A DNA stretch of 64,000 nt from DATAXP01 sp036272935. Lineage in GTDB: Bacteria > Planctomycetota > Planctomycetia > Pirellulales > PNKZ01. The stretch spans positions 3,672 to 67,671 of the forward strand of contig DATAXP010000059.1 in the NCBI GenBank assembly GCA_036272935.1, read 5' to 3'. Made by a program: the position numbers and the translations under genes. Below the pieces are notes generated by a model, which was not told the DNA's origin, did not search any database, and saw only the letters and a program-made list of their open reading frames with translations. Below, one piece after another: positions 18,623-28,231 of this stretch. Position 1 is the first letter of the stretch. Each line of letters begins with the position of its first letter.

Positions 18623-19861
18623 ATGCATCGCCACGGCTCGCTGCTGATCATTTTCATCACCGTGTTCATCGATCTGCTCGGCTTCGGCATTGTGCTGCCG
18701 CTGTTGCCGCTGTACGGCAAGCTGTTCGCTGCCGAGTACGGACTGTCGAGCACCTCGACCGGCTGGATCATCGGGCTGCTGATGTCGAGCTTCTCGGCGA
18801 TGCAGTTTCTGTTCGCGCCGTGGTGGGGCCGGCTGAGCGACCGGATTGGCCGCCGGCCGGTGCTGCTCGTGGGGCTGGCCGGCTCGGCCGTGTTCTACAC
18901 GCTGTTCGGCCTGGCGACGATGTGGAAGCACCTGGGGTTGCTGTTCGTCAGCCGCATCGGGGCGGGCATTGCCGGGGCAACCATCTCGACCGCCCAGGCA
19001 TACATTGCCGACACCACGACCAAGGAAACTCGCACCAAGGGGATGGCGCTGATCGGCGCGGCGTTCGGCTTGGGGTTCACGTTCGGACCATTGTTCGGAT
19101 ACCTCGCCGTTCCGACCGGAACGGGCGATCCTGGGCCAGGACCGGGCTACGCGGCCGCGGCGCTCTCACTGGCGGCATTCATCTTGGCAATCTTCTGGTT
19201 GCCCGAGTCGTTGAGCGCCGAAAGCGAACATGCCGCCCGACGGTTAGTCGATTTCTCGTCGCTGCGCGAAGCGCTCGGCACGCCGAGCATCGGACCGCTG
19301 CTGCTGACGAACTTCGTGTGCGTCTTCTCGTTTGCGAACTTCGAATCGACGATGGCGCTGCTGATCAAGGACGAGCACGGAGCGTTTCGGTTTTCCTTCC
19401 AGCAAGTTTGCCTGACGTTCGCGTTCGTCGGCATCACGCTGTCGCTGGTGCAGGGGGGCATCGTGCGCCGGCTGTCGACGCGCGTGTCGGAAGGTGCCCT
19501 GGCCACGGCCGGCGCGATCATCGAGGTGCTGGGGTTCGCGCTGCTTTCGCTCGCAGCGACCGGCGGCTCGACGGGCTCGCTCTTGGTGGCGCTAGCGGTG
19601 GTGGTCACCGGCTTCGCCTTCATCACGCCCAGCGTCAATTCGCTGCTGAGCCGGCGGAGCAACCCAGTGCGCCAAGGTGGCATCTTAGGGCTCGCTCAGA
19701 GCACCTCGGCGCTGGCGCGCATTCTCGGTCCCTTGGCCGGCAATCGGTTATTCGCCTCGGGGGCCGAGTTGCCGCTGTGGCTCGCCGCCGGGCTGATGTG
19801 CGCCGGTCTGCTGCTGGTCGTGATGGCTTCGCGCAGCGGCCACGACTATGCTGAAGCGTGA
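18623..19861 (+). CDS. MFS transporter, DHA1/tetracycline-efflux-like
   Basis: The 412-residue product has about 12 membrane helices. The N-terminal half has FIDLLGFGIVLPLLPLYGK, and motif A is WWGRLSDRIGRRPVLLVGL between helices 2 and 3, as in TetA/DHA1 drug:H+ antiporters. Motif C-like sequence is around GAGIAGATISTAQAYIAD. Efflux of a small molecule is inferred from family. It is divergent from the ligase-like gene and followed by the broken nucleotidyltransferase-like gene. Confidence 0.8.
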   Translation: MHRHGSLLIIFITVFIDLLGFGIVLPLLPLYGKLFAAEYGLSSTSTGWIIGLLMSSFSAMQFLFAPWWGRLSDRIGRRPVLLVGLAGSAVFYTLFGLATMWKHLGLLFVSRIGAGIAGATISTAQAYIADTTTKETRTKGMALIGAAFGLGFTFGPLFGYLAVPTGTGDPGPGPGYAAAALSLAAFILAIFWLPESLSAESEHAARRLVDFSSLREALGTPSIGPLLLTNFVCVFSFANFESTMALLIKDEHGAFRFSFQQVCLTFAFVGITLSLVQGGIVRRLSTRVSEGALATAGAIIEVLGFALLSLAATGGSTGSLLVALAVVVTGFAFITPSVNSLLSRRSNPVRQGGILGLAQSTSALARILGPLAGNRLFASGAELPLWLAAGLMCAGLLLVVMASRSGHDYAEA

Positions 19862-19948
19862 GCGAATCCCATCATGAGCGAAGCCCGAGAAGCATCCCCT
19901 GCAACGGCGCCGGCAGCCGCGAATCACGGCATCTGGGAGCGATACATC

Positions 19949-20487
19949 ATGGCGCTCGATGATGTGACTGATCGCCTGGAGCGTATCGCAAGCGCGTTCG
20001 AGGCGGCGAAGGTTGACTTCGCCCTGGTGGGCGGCCAGGCGGTCGCGCTCTGGGTGGCAACGAAAGACCCCGCCGCGGTGCGCACGACCAAGGATGTCGA
20101 TCTGCTGCTACGACGCGCCGACTTGCCGCGCGCCCGGGCCGCGGCCGCATCAGCCGGGTTCGATTACTTCGAGGTGATGCGTCCGGCCGTACTTTCTCAT
20201 CCGCCCATACAATCTGCACCGCCTTGCGTGGATTCGGGTCGGTGCGCTCGAGGAACATGCCGACAGCCTCGCCCAGCGTCGATGAGCGTGAACTAATCGA
20301 GCCGGGCAAAGCAGTGGTGTCGCTCGCCGCGCTGATCGGCATGAAGCTGATGGCCAACCGGGATCAGGACCGTGTGCATCTGCGCGATCTGATCGACGTC
20401 GGACTCATCGGGCGCGATTTGCTTTCCACGCTGCCGAACGAGTTGGCAACCCGGCTTGACAGCTTGCTAAGCGAATCGGGACGGTAG
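19949..20487 (+). pseudogene. Nucleotidyltransferase-like protein gene broken by an internal inversion
   Basis: Two plus-strand pieces belong to one protein. The N-terminal piece runs from 19949 (or 19874) to about 20174, with FALVGGQAVALWVATKD and TTKDVDLLL, typical of nucleotidyltransferase-fold proteins of toxin-antitoxin or unknown type. The C-terminal piece runs from about 20272 to 20487 (SVDERELIEPG, then MKLMANRDQDRVHLRDLIDVG). The part between, 20175-20266, is missing from the plus strand but readable on the minus strand as VGMFLERTDPNP and AVQIVWADEKVRP, exactly what the family has at this place. The segment is thus inverted in place and the gene is interrupted; in the plus strand it hits a stop at 20296. 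Confidence 0.75.
20175..20266 (+). other. Inverted segment within the broken gene
   Basis: The segment is bordered by CGAGG at 20170-20174 and CCTCG at 20267-20271, a 5-bp inverted repeat. Turning it over joins DYFE to AVGMFLERTDP in frame on the left; on the right the frame is off by one unless the 5-bp border copy is counted as a duplication. Border duplication is what a template-switch event would leave. Confidence 0.65.
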
Positions 20488-20523
20488 TTACCCCCGGTGC
20501 GTCGTGCTGTCGCTTGACGCACC

Positions 20524-20652
20524 CTACCTGTCGTCCCGCCGGCTCTTCACGAGAACGATCAGCAAGGCTACGACCCCGCCGCAGACGCCGACGACAAACA
20601 CGAGCGCGATCGCCGCGATAATGATCAACTCGATTGGGCTAAGTCCGAGCAT
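20524..20652 (-). CDS. Small single-pass membrane protein, TatA-like N-terminus
   Basis: This 42-residue ORF has a near-perfect Shine-Dalgarno (GGAGGG, five bases before the ATG at 20652). It reads MLGLSPIELIIIAAIALVF at the start, then a Gly/Val-rich hydrophobic stretch, and ends KSRRDDR. The opening GLSPIELIII resembles TatA/TatE, but the family's FG hinge and amphipathic helix are missing, so it is more likely a distinct small membrane protein. It lies between the broken gene and divergent EttA. The cytoplasmic tail is positive. Confidence 0.6.
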   Translation of the reverse strand: MLGLSPIELIIIAAIALVFVVGVCGGVVALLIVLVKSRRDDR

Positions 20653-20754
20653 CGGTTCCCTCCTTAGTCCCTATACTACTGCATCCGCCCCTGTCGAGAA
20701 CTCGCCCGCGCCGATAGAATGCACGGTTTTGCAAGCTGTCGGCGAGTGCGCTTC

Positions 20755-22428
20755 ATGGGTCCGCAATACATCTACCAAATCTCCAGCTTGACCAAGAAAA
20801 TTGGTCCCCGCGAGATTCTCAAGGATATCTGGCTGTCGTTCTATCCCGGGGCGAAGATCGGCGTGCTGGGTCGCAACGGCTCGGGCAAGAGCACGCTGCT
20901 GCGCATCATGGGCGGCGTCGATCGGGCCTTTGAAGGCGAGGCGAAGCTGAGCACCGGCTTCACCGTCGGCTTCGTGCCGCAGGAGCCGCAACTCAACCCC
21001 GAGAAAGACGTGCTCGGCAACGTTGAAGAGGCGGTCGAGCCGACACGCGCCCTGCTGCGGCGGTTCGACGAGATCAACGCCCGGTTCGCCGAGCCGCTCG
21101 ACGACGACGCGATGGAAAAACTGCTCAAGGAGCAGGCCAAGGTGCAGGACCAAATCGACGCTTCGAACGCGTGGGACCTGGACCGGCAACTTGAGATCGC
21201 CATGGAGGCGATGCAGCTTCCGCCGGGCGATGCCGATGTGGCAAAACTCTCGGGCGGTGAACGCCGGCGCGTCGCGCTGTGTACCACGCTGCTGCGGAAA
21301 CCCGATCTGTTGCTGCTCGACGAGCCGACGAATCACCTCGATGCCGAAAGCGTGTCGTGGCTCGAACGCCACCTGGCCGAGTACACGGGGACGGTCGTCG
21401 CCGTGACGCACGATCGCTACTTTCTCGACAATGTGGCCCAGTGGATTCTCGAGCTCGACCGCGGCCGCGGCATCCCCTGGGAAGGCAACTATTCGTCGTG
21501 GCTCGACCAGAAGCAGAAGCGGCTCAAGCTGGAAGAGAAGCAGGCCTCGGCCCGGCAGAAGACGCTCGAAAAAGAGCTCGAGTGGATTCGCATGTCGCCC
21601 AAGGCGCGGCAGGCCAAGAACAAGGCGCGCATCACGGCCTTTGAAAAGCTCGAGGCCGAAGCGGCCCTCGATCACGAAGAGGAAATCGAAATCCAGATTC
21701 CGCCCGGCAAGCACCTCGGCGATCTGGTGATCGAGTGCAAGAACGTCACCAAGAGCTATGGCGACCGCGTGCTGATCGACAACCTCAGCTTCCGCCTACC
21801 GCCGGGCGGGATCGTCGGCGTGATTGGTCCCAATGGCGTCGGCAAGACGACGCTGTTCCGCATGCTGGTGGGACAGGAAGAACCCGATTCCGGCGAAGTT
21901 CGCGTCGGCCCGACCGTCGAGCTGGGCTACGTCGACCAAAATCGCGACGCGCTCGATCCGAACAAGACCGTGTACGAGGAAATCTCCGGCGGCCACGACA
22001 CGATCGACCTGGTCGGCAAGAAGATGAACTCGCGCTCGTATGTGGCCCGGTTCAACTTCATGGGGACCGATCAGCAAAAACTCGTCGGCAATCTTTCCGG
22101 CGGCGAGCGCAACCGTGTACACTTGGCCAAGCTGCTGCGGCAAGGCTCGAACGTGCTGCTGCTCGATGAGCCGACGAACGACCTGGATGTCGACACGCTG
22201 CGGGCCCTGGAAGAAGCGATCACCAGCTACGCCGGCTGCGTGGTGGTGATCAGTCACGATCGCTGGTTCCTCGATCGCCTGGCGACGCACATCCTGGCGT
22301 TCGAGGACGAGGCGTACGTCCACTGGTGCGAAGGCAACTTCCAAGCCTACCACGAGCAACGCAAGCAGCGCCTGGGGATCGAGGCCGACCAACCGCACCG
22401 CTTCAAGTACAAGAAGTTGACCCACTAA
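20755..22428 (+). CDS. ettA: Energy-dependent translational throttle protein EttA (ABC-F)
   Basis: The ATG at 20755 starts MGPQYIYQISSLTKK, the usual EttA N-terminus; the 12 extra codons from 20719 are not conserved. The 557-residue protein has two ABC domains. First: Walker A GRNGSGKST, signature LSGGERRRVAL, Walker B LLLLDEPTNHLDAESV. Second: Walker A GPNGVGKTT, signature LSGGERNRVHLAKL, Walker B LLLDEPTNDLD. An interdomain arm-type linker rich in Lys/Arg and Glu lies at about residues 240-320. EttA binds the ribosomal E site and gates entry into elongation according to ATP/ADP ratio. The length matches the family (about 555). Confidence 0.95.
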   Translation: MGPQYIYQISSLTKKIGPREILKDIWLSFYPGAKIGVLGRNGSGKSTLLRIMGGVDRAFEGEAKLSTGFTVGFVPQEPQLNPEKDVLGNVEEAVEPTRALLRRFDEINARFAEPLDDDAMEKLLKEQAKVQDQIDASNAWDLDRQLEIAMEAMQLPPGDADVAKLSGGERRRVALCTTLLRKPDLLLLDEPTNHLDAESVSWLERHLAEYTGTVVAVTHDRYFLDNVAQWILELDRGRGIPWEGNYSSWLDQKQKRLKLEEKQASARQKTLEKELEWIRMSPKARQAKNKARITAFEKLEAEAALDHEEEIEIQIPPGKHLGDLVIECKNVTKSYGDRVLIDNLSFRLPPGGIVGVIGPNGVGKTTLFRMLVGQEEPDSGEVRVGPTVELGYVDQNRDALDPNKTVYEEISGGHDTIDLVGKKMNSRSYVARFNFMGTDQQKLVGNLSGGERNRVHLAKLLRQGSNVLLLDEPTNDLDVDTLRALEEAITSYAGCVVVISHDRWFLDRLATHILAFEDEAYVHWCEGNFQAYHEQRKQRLGIEADQPHRFKYKKLTH

Positions 22429-22460
22429 TTGTTAGCCGCGTTGCTTGCAACGCGCTCGCC

Positions 22461-24251
<1,791 letters not shown>

Positions 24252-24324
24252 GCAGTGCAGCGGCAAGGATTGCGAGTTAGAATTGATCGTGAGATTCGCC
24301 GCTCGCCAGGGAGGTAAGAAAGAC

Positions 24325-24570
24325 ATGCTGTATCGGGTGCCATTGGTTTTCAGTCCTCAACCGGAAGGCGGTTATACCGTTACCTCGCCGGTGTTGCCGG
24401 AGTTGGTGACCGAAGGCGATAGCCTCGAAGATGCATACTCGAACACTCGCGACGCCTTAAATACTGTCATTGAACTCTACGCCGACCAGGGCCGTCCGCT
24501 GCCCGCGGCGATTCAATTGCCATTGACGGGTGAGGTGGTCTGGTCTGATGCGCTTGTAGAAAGCGCATGA
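24325..24570 (+). CDS. hicB: HicB-like antitoxin
   Basis: A GGGAGGTAAG Shine-Dalgarno precedes the ATG at 24325; the extra codons from 24283 are rejected. The 81-residue product has the partial RNase-H-like HicB fold pattern: YRVPLVFSPQPEGGYTVTSP, then LPELVTEGDSLEDAYSNTRDAL and a DQGRPLP motif. It lacks a visible C-terminal DNA-binding domain, as short HicB forms do. The stop overlaps the HicA start (ATGA), so the pair is translationally coupled. The order antitoxin then toxin is the reverse of the most common hicAB arrangement. Confidence 0.8.
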   Translation: MLYRVPLVFSPQPEGGYTVTSPVLPELVTEGDSLEDAYSNTRDALNTVIELYADQGRPLPAAIQLPLTGEVVWSDALVESA

Positions 24571-24779
24571 AATACCATGACGTGGCCAGAAAGCTCATGA
24601 CCCTTGGTTGTCATGAAGTCGCCAGGCGAGGCAGCGGTTCGCATCGGAAATGGCTTAACCCGGCGAACGGACGAGCGACGGTGATGCCCGACCACGGGAG
24701 CCGCGATTTGAAAATCGGCACGCTTCGCGCCGCGATCCGACAACTTGGCGTCGATTGGGCGCAATTCGAGCGGGCGTAA
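24567..24779 (+). CDS. hicA: HicA-like mRNA interferase toxin
   Basis: The 70-residue product has the YcfA/HicA double-stranded-RNA-binding-like fold signature: the catalytic-His region RRGSGSHRKWLNP (G-S-H), PDHGSRDLKIGTLRAAIRQLGV at the C-terminus. HicA proteins cleave mRNA and are neutralised by HicB. The start overlaps the HicB stop by 4 bp. The toxin ends 20 bp before the second Hsp70 start at 24800, and its reading frame is unrelated to both Hsp70 genes. Confidence 0.85.
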   Translation: MKYHDVARKLMTLGCHEVARRGSGSHRKWLNPANGRATVMPDHGSRDLKIGTLRAAIRQLGVDWAQFERA

Positions 24780-24799
24780 TCGTCGAACGCCGTCATAGG

Positions 24800-27658
24800 A
24801 TGCCGGACCACATGGAGCCAGGTCCTTCTCTCGACCCGCAACCCAGCCGCTTCGTCGTCGGCATCGACTTGGGGACGACCAACAGCGCGCTGGCTTACGT
24901 CGACACGGCGGAGGAACCGTGGCGGGTTCGCACGTTCGACATTCCGCAATTGGTCGCGCCAGGGACCATCGAGACGCGCGAGACGCTGCCGTCGTTCCAC
25001 TACCAACGTGGCGCGGAAGAATTCCCCGCCGGAGCACTGCGGCTGCCGTGGTCACTCGACGATCCGGATTACGCCGTCGGCGTGATGGCGCGCGACCACG
25101 GTGTGCTGGTGCCCGGGCGGCTGATTGCCAGCGCCAAGTCGTGGCTGTGCCACTCAGGAGTCGATCGCTCGGCCGAACTGCTCCCTTGGCACGGCGCGCC
25201 GGACGTTGAAAAGCTCTCGCCGGTCGAGGCCAGTGCGCGTTACCTGGCCCATCTGCGCTCGGTGTGGAATGCCCGCTTCGCCGATCATCCGCTGGAGGAG
25301 CAGGACGTCGTGCTCACGTTGCCGGCGAGTTTTGACGAGGTGGCGCGCGAGTTGACCGTGCGCTCCGCCGCGCGGGCCGGCCTGCCGCGCGTCTTGCTGG
25401 TCGAGGAGCCGCAGGCGGCGTTCTATGCGTGGATCAATGCCCAGGGTGCCGATTGGGAGCGCGTCGTTCGCCCCGGGCAGAAGATTCTGGTGTGCGACAT
25501 CGGCGGCGGGACCAGCGACTTCACCTTGCTGCGCGTGCGTGGCCAGGCCGACGGCAAGGTGCGGTTCCATCGCGTGGCGGTCGGCGAGCACCTGATCCTC
25601 GGCGGCGACAATCTCGATCTGGCTCTCGCGCACCACGTCGAGCGCCGGCTGACAGGCGACGGCAAGCTCGAGCCGCGCGCTTGGAGCGTGTTGGTACAGA
25701 AAGGCCGGCAGGCGAAAGAGACGCTGCTTGCGCCCAACGCGCCGGAGTCGCTAGTCGTGCATCTGCCGGGTTCCGGCGCTCGATTACTCGGCGGCGGCAT
25801 GCAGGTCGAACTCAGCCGCGACGAAGTGCGGCACCTGTTCTTCGACGGATTTTTGCCGGCCGTGCCGCTCGACGCCCGACCGAGCAAGCAGCGCTCCGGG
25901 TTCCGCGAGTTCGGCCTCCCCTATGCCCCCGACGCCGCGATGACCCGCTACCTGGCTGCGTTTCTCACGGCCCATCGCCACGTGGCGCTCGACGAGTCGG
26001 AGGACAGCGCCGCCGCGGCGTCCGACCACGATCCCGCGCGGCCCGACCTGGTGCTGTTCAACGGCGGGTTCTTCGCTTCGGACGTGCTGCGCGAGCGGCT
26101 GCTGGACGTCTTGGCCAGTTGGTTCCACGAGCAGCGAACAAAGTCGCGTTGGTCGCCGCAGGTGCTCAGCAACGAGCGACTCGATCTGGCGGTGGCCCAC
26201 GGCGCGGCGTACTACGGCATGGTGCGGCGAGGCCAAGGCGTGCGGATCGCCGCGGGGTTGGCGCGAACATACTACCTCGGCGTGGCAAGCACCACCAACG
26301 AGCCGTCGGCCGTGTGTGTCGTGCCGGCCGGGATCGAAGAGGGAACCGAGATCGAGTTGCGAGACCGGCAATTCGAATTGCGCGTGCGCGAGCCGGTCGA
26401 ATTCCCACTGCACACCTCGGCGACGCGCTTGACCGATCGCCCCGGCGAGCTGGTGCCGGTCGATCCCGAACAGATGACCTCTTTACCGCCGATTCGCACG
26501 GTGCTCGAAACGGGGCGCCAGCGCGGCGAGGCGGCGACGCTGCCGGTGCATTTGCACGCTCGGCTCACCGAGATCGGCACGCTCGAGATGTGGTGCGCCG
26601 AAACGTCGGGCCCGCGGCGCTGGCGATTGCAATTTGACGTTCGCGCCGCGACCGAAACCGATCGCCGTGGGCACACTGGCTCCGGCGAGCAGCGCGGCAT
26701 GCTCGACGAGGAGATTGTTGCTGCTGCACGCGGCCTGATCGAACGCGCGTTCAGTGCGTCGAGCGAACCGGTTCCACCTGAAGGGCTGATGAAGCGCCTG
26801 GCCGAGGCGATTGGCATGCCGCGAGCCGATTGGCCGCCATCGCTATTGCGATCGCTGTGGGAAGCAGCCGCGGAAATCGAGGCGGGGCGTCGACGGAGCG
26901 CCGCGCATGAAGCCCGCTGGCTGCACCTGGTCGGCTTCGCCCTGCGCCCCGGCTACGGCGTGGCGCTCGACGACTGGCGCGTGCAGCAAACGTGGCGGCT
27001 AATGCAAAGGAAGCTCACCCATGCCAGCCCCACGGGACGCGCGGAGTGGTGGATTCTGTGGCGGCGGATCGCCGGCGGCCTCGTCGCGGGGCAGCAGAAG
27101 TCGCTGGCCGAGCCGGTGCTGGCGGAGCTGCGCGCCGTTCAGCGGGCGCGAGAGAAGGGGCGCGGCGGCGACTTCAGGCCGGCGGCCCACGAAGCGGCCG
27201 AGTTGTGGCGAGCACTGGGAGCGATGGAACTGTTGAACACGGCGACGAAAGAAGAGCTCGGGAACCTGGCAATCGAGTTCGCGGCTCGCGAGAAGACGCC
27301 GACGATCTCCGCTGCGCAGCTTTGGGCGCTCGGCCGACTAGGCACTCGGCAGCCGACCTATGGCCCGTTGAATGCCACAATCGCGCCCGAGGTGGCCACC
27401 AAGTGGGCCAGGCGTATCATGACGATGAAACAGGAGCCGGAAACCGCAGCATTGGCCGTGATGCAATTGACTCGCCGGACGCTCGATCGCTATCGCGACG
27501 TTGCCGACGACGTGCGCCAACAGGCGATTGTGTGGCTCGAGCGACACGGAGCGCCGGAACACTTTGTGCAGTTGGCGCGTGAGGCCGGCCAGCTTGCCGA
27601 CGAGGAGCAAGGGTTGGTATTCGGCGAATCGTTGCCGCACGGCCTGCGTATTTTGTGA
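24800..27658 (+). CDS. Hsp70-family protein with long C-terminal domain (DUF3731-type)
   Basis: The start is 24800 or, with AGGA placed 11 bases upstream, 24812; the frame from 24755 overlaps HicA. The ~950-residue product opens VVGIDLGTTNSALAYVDTA, has VVLTLPASFDEVARELTVRSA, phosphate-2 LVCDIGGGTSDFTLLRV and LVLFNGGFFASDVLRERLLD. A beta-rich segment (about residues 490-610) is followed by about 320 residues of alpha-helical sequence with WEAAAEIEAG and WWILWRRIAGGL, resembling DUF3731. This domain is known only from such Hsp70 proteins. It overlaps the next start by 4 bp (GTGA). Confidence 0.85.
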   Translation: MPDHMEPGPSLDPQPSRFVVGIDLGTTNSALAYVDTAEEPWRVRTFDIPQLVAPGTIETRETLPSFHYQRGAEEFPAGALRLPWSLDDPDYAVGVMARDHGVLVPGRLIASAKSWLCHSGVDRSAELLPWHGAPDVEKLSPVEASARYLAHLRSVWNARFADHPLEEQDVVLTLPASFDEVARELTVRSAARAGLPRVLLVEEPQAAFYAWINAQGADWERVVRPGQKILVCDIGGGTSDFTLLRVRGQADGKVRFHRVAVGEHLILGGDNLDLALAHHVERRLTGDGKLEPRAWSVLVQKGRQAKETLLAPNAPESLVVHLPGSGARLLGGGMQVELSRDEVRHLFFDGFLPAVPLDARPSKQRSGFREFGLPYAPDAAMTRYLAAFLTAHRHVALDESEDSAAAASDHDPARPDLVLFNGGFFASDVLRERLLDVLASWFHEQRTKSRWSPQVLSNERLDLAVAHGAAYYGMVRRGQGVRIAAGLARTYYLGVASTTNEPSAVCVVPAGIEEGTEIELRDRQFELRVREPVEFPLHTSATRLTDRPGELVPVDPEQMTSLPPIRTVLETGRQRGEAATLPVHLHARLTEIGTLEMWCAETSGPRRWRLQFDVRAATETDRRGHTGSGEQRGMLDEEIVAAARGLIERAFSASSEPVPPEGLMKRLAEAIGMPRADWPPSLLRSLWEAAAEIEAGRRRSAAHEARWLHLVGFALRPGYGVALDDWRVQQTWRLMQRKLTHASPTGRAEWWILWRRIAGGLVAGQQKSLAEPVLAELRAVQRAREKGRGGDFRPAAHEAAELWRALGAMELLNTATKEELGNLAIEFAAREKTPTISAAQLWALGRLGTRQPTYGPLNATIAPEVATKWARRIMTMKQEPETAALAVMQLTRRTLDRYRDVADDVRQQAIVWLERHGAPEHFVQLAREAGQLADEEQGLVFGESLPHGLRIL

Positions 27659-28209
27659 GCGAGACGTTGCTGATGGATCAAGGCCACGAAAGATCGAAAC
27701 CTCGGCGCGACTGGATCGTTGTCGCCATCGGAGTGTTCAAGCTGTTCAAGGCGGCGCTGCTGCTGGCCGTGGCATTCGGGGCGATCCAACTGCTGCACCA
27801 CGACGCCGCGGAGACGATTGCTCGTTGGGCCCACACGATGCGCGTCGACCCAGGCAACCATATCTTCAACATGGCAGCGAGCAAGGTGCTCAACCTCGAC
27901 GAGCGGCAACTGCACGAGCTCAGTGCCGGATCGTTCTTCTACGCCGCCCTGCTGCTGACCGAAGGCTGCGGACTGTTGGCGCAGCGTCGCTGGGCCGAGT
28001 ACTTCACCATCTTCATCACCGGCTCGCTGATTCCGATGGAGCTGTACGAAATCTGGCGGCGCGTGACGATACTGCGCGTGGCAATCCTCGTGATCAATAT
28101 CGCGGCGGTGTGGTACCTGGTATACCGCCTACGGCACGACAAAGAAGGGTCACGGACTACAGGCTCCGGGCTCCAGGAAAACGGCGAGCACGCCTCCCGT
28201 AGCCCGTAG
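27655..28209 (+). CDS. DUF2127 integral membrane protein
   Basis: The reading begins at GTG 27655, overlapping the Hsp70 stop (GTGA), or at ATG 27673. The 184-residue product has DUF2127 features: DWIVVAIGVFKLFKAALLLAVAFG, LTEGCGLLAQRRWAEYFTIFITGSLIPMELYEI and a final helix. About three to four membrane spans are visible. The last ~18 residues (after RHDKEGS) are encoded by a palindromic repeat (28154-28226) and are unlikely to be ancestral. Coupling to the Hsp70 gene suggests a joint operon. Confidence 0.75.
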   Translation: MSETLLMDQGHERSKPRRDWIVVAIGVFKLFKAALLLAVAFGAIQLLHHDAAETIARWAHTMRVDPGNHIFNMAASKVLNLDERQLHELSAGSFFYAALLLTEGCGLLAQRRWAEYFTIFITGSLIPMELYEIWRRVTILRVAILVINIAAVWYLVYRLRHDKEGSRTTGSGLQENGEHASRSP

Positions 28210-28226
28210 CCCGAAGCCTGTAGCCC
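28154..28226. repeat. Palindromic repeat, copy A of the CTACAGG/CCTGTAG element
   Basis: Left arm around 28154-28172 (GGACTACAGGCTCCGGGCT) pairs imperfectly with AGCCCGAAGCCTGTAGCCC at the right end. A related copy is at 33839-33906. The 3' end of the DUF2127 gene reads through it. It lies between convergent genes and may help terminate both. Confidence 0.7.
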
Positions 28227-28231
28227 ACCGG

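Noticed and set aside
20504..20791. Plus-strand 95-residue open frame
   Set aside because: It overlaps the minus-strand 42-residue membrane protein gene and the start of ettA; composition (Thr/Ser/Pro-rich) is that of a shadow frame.
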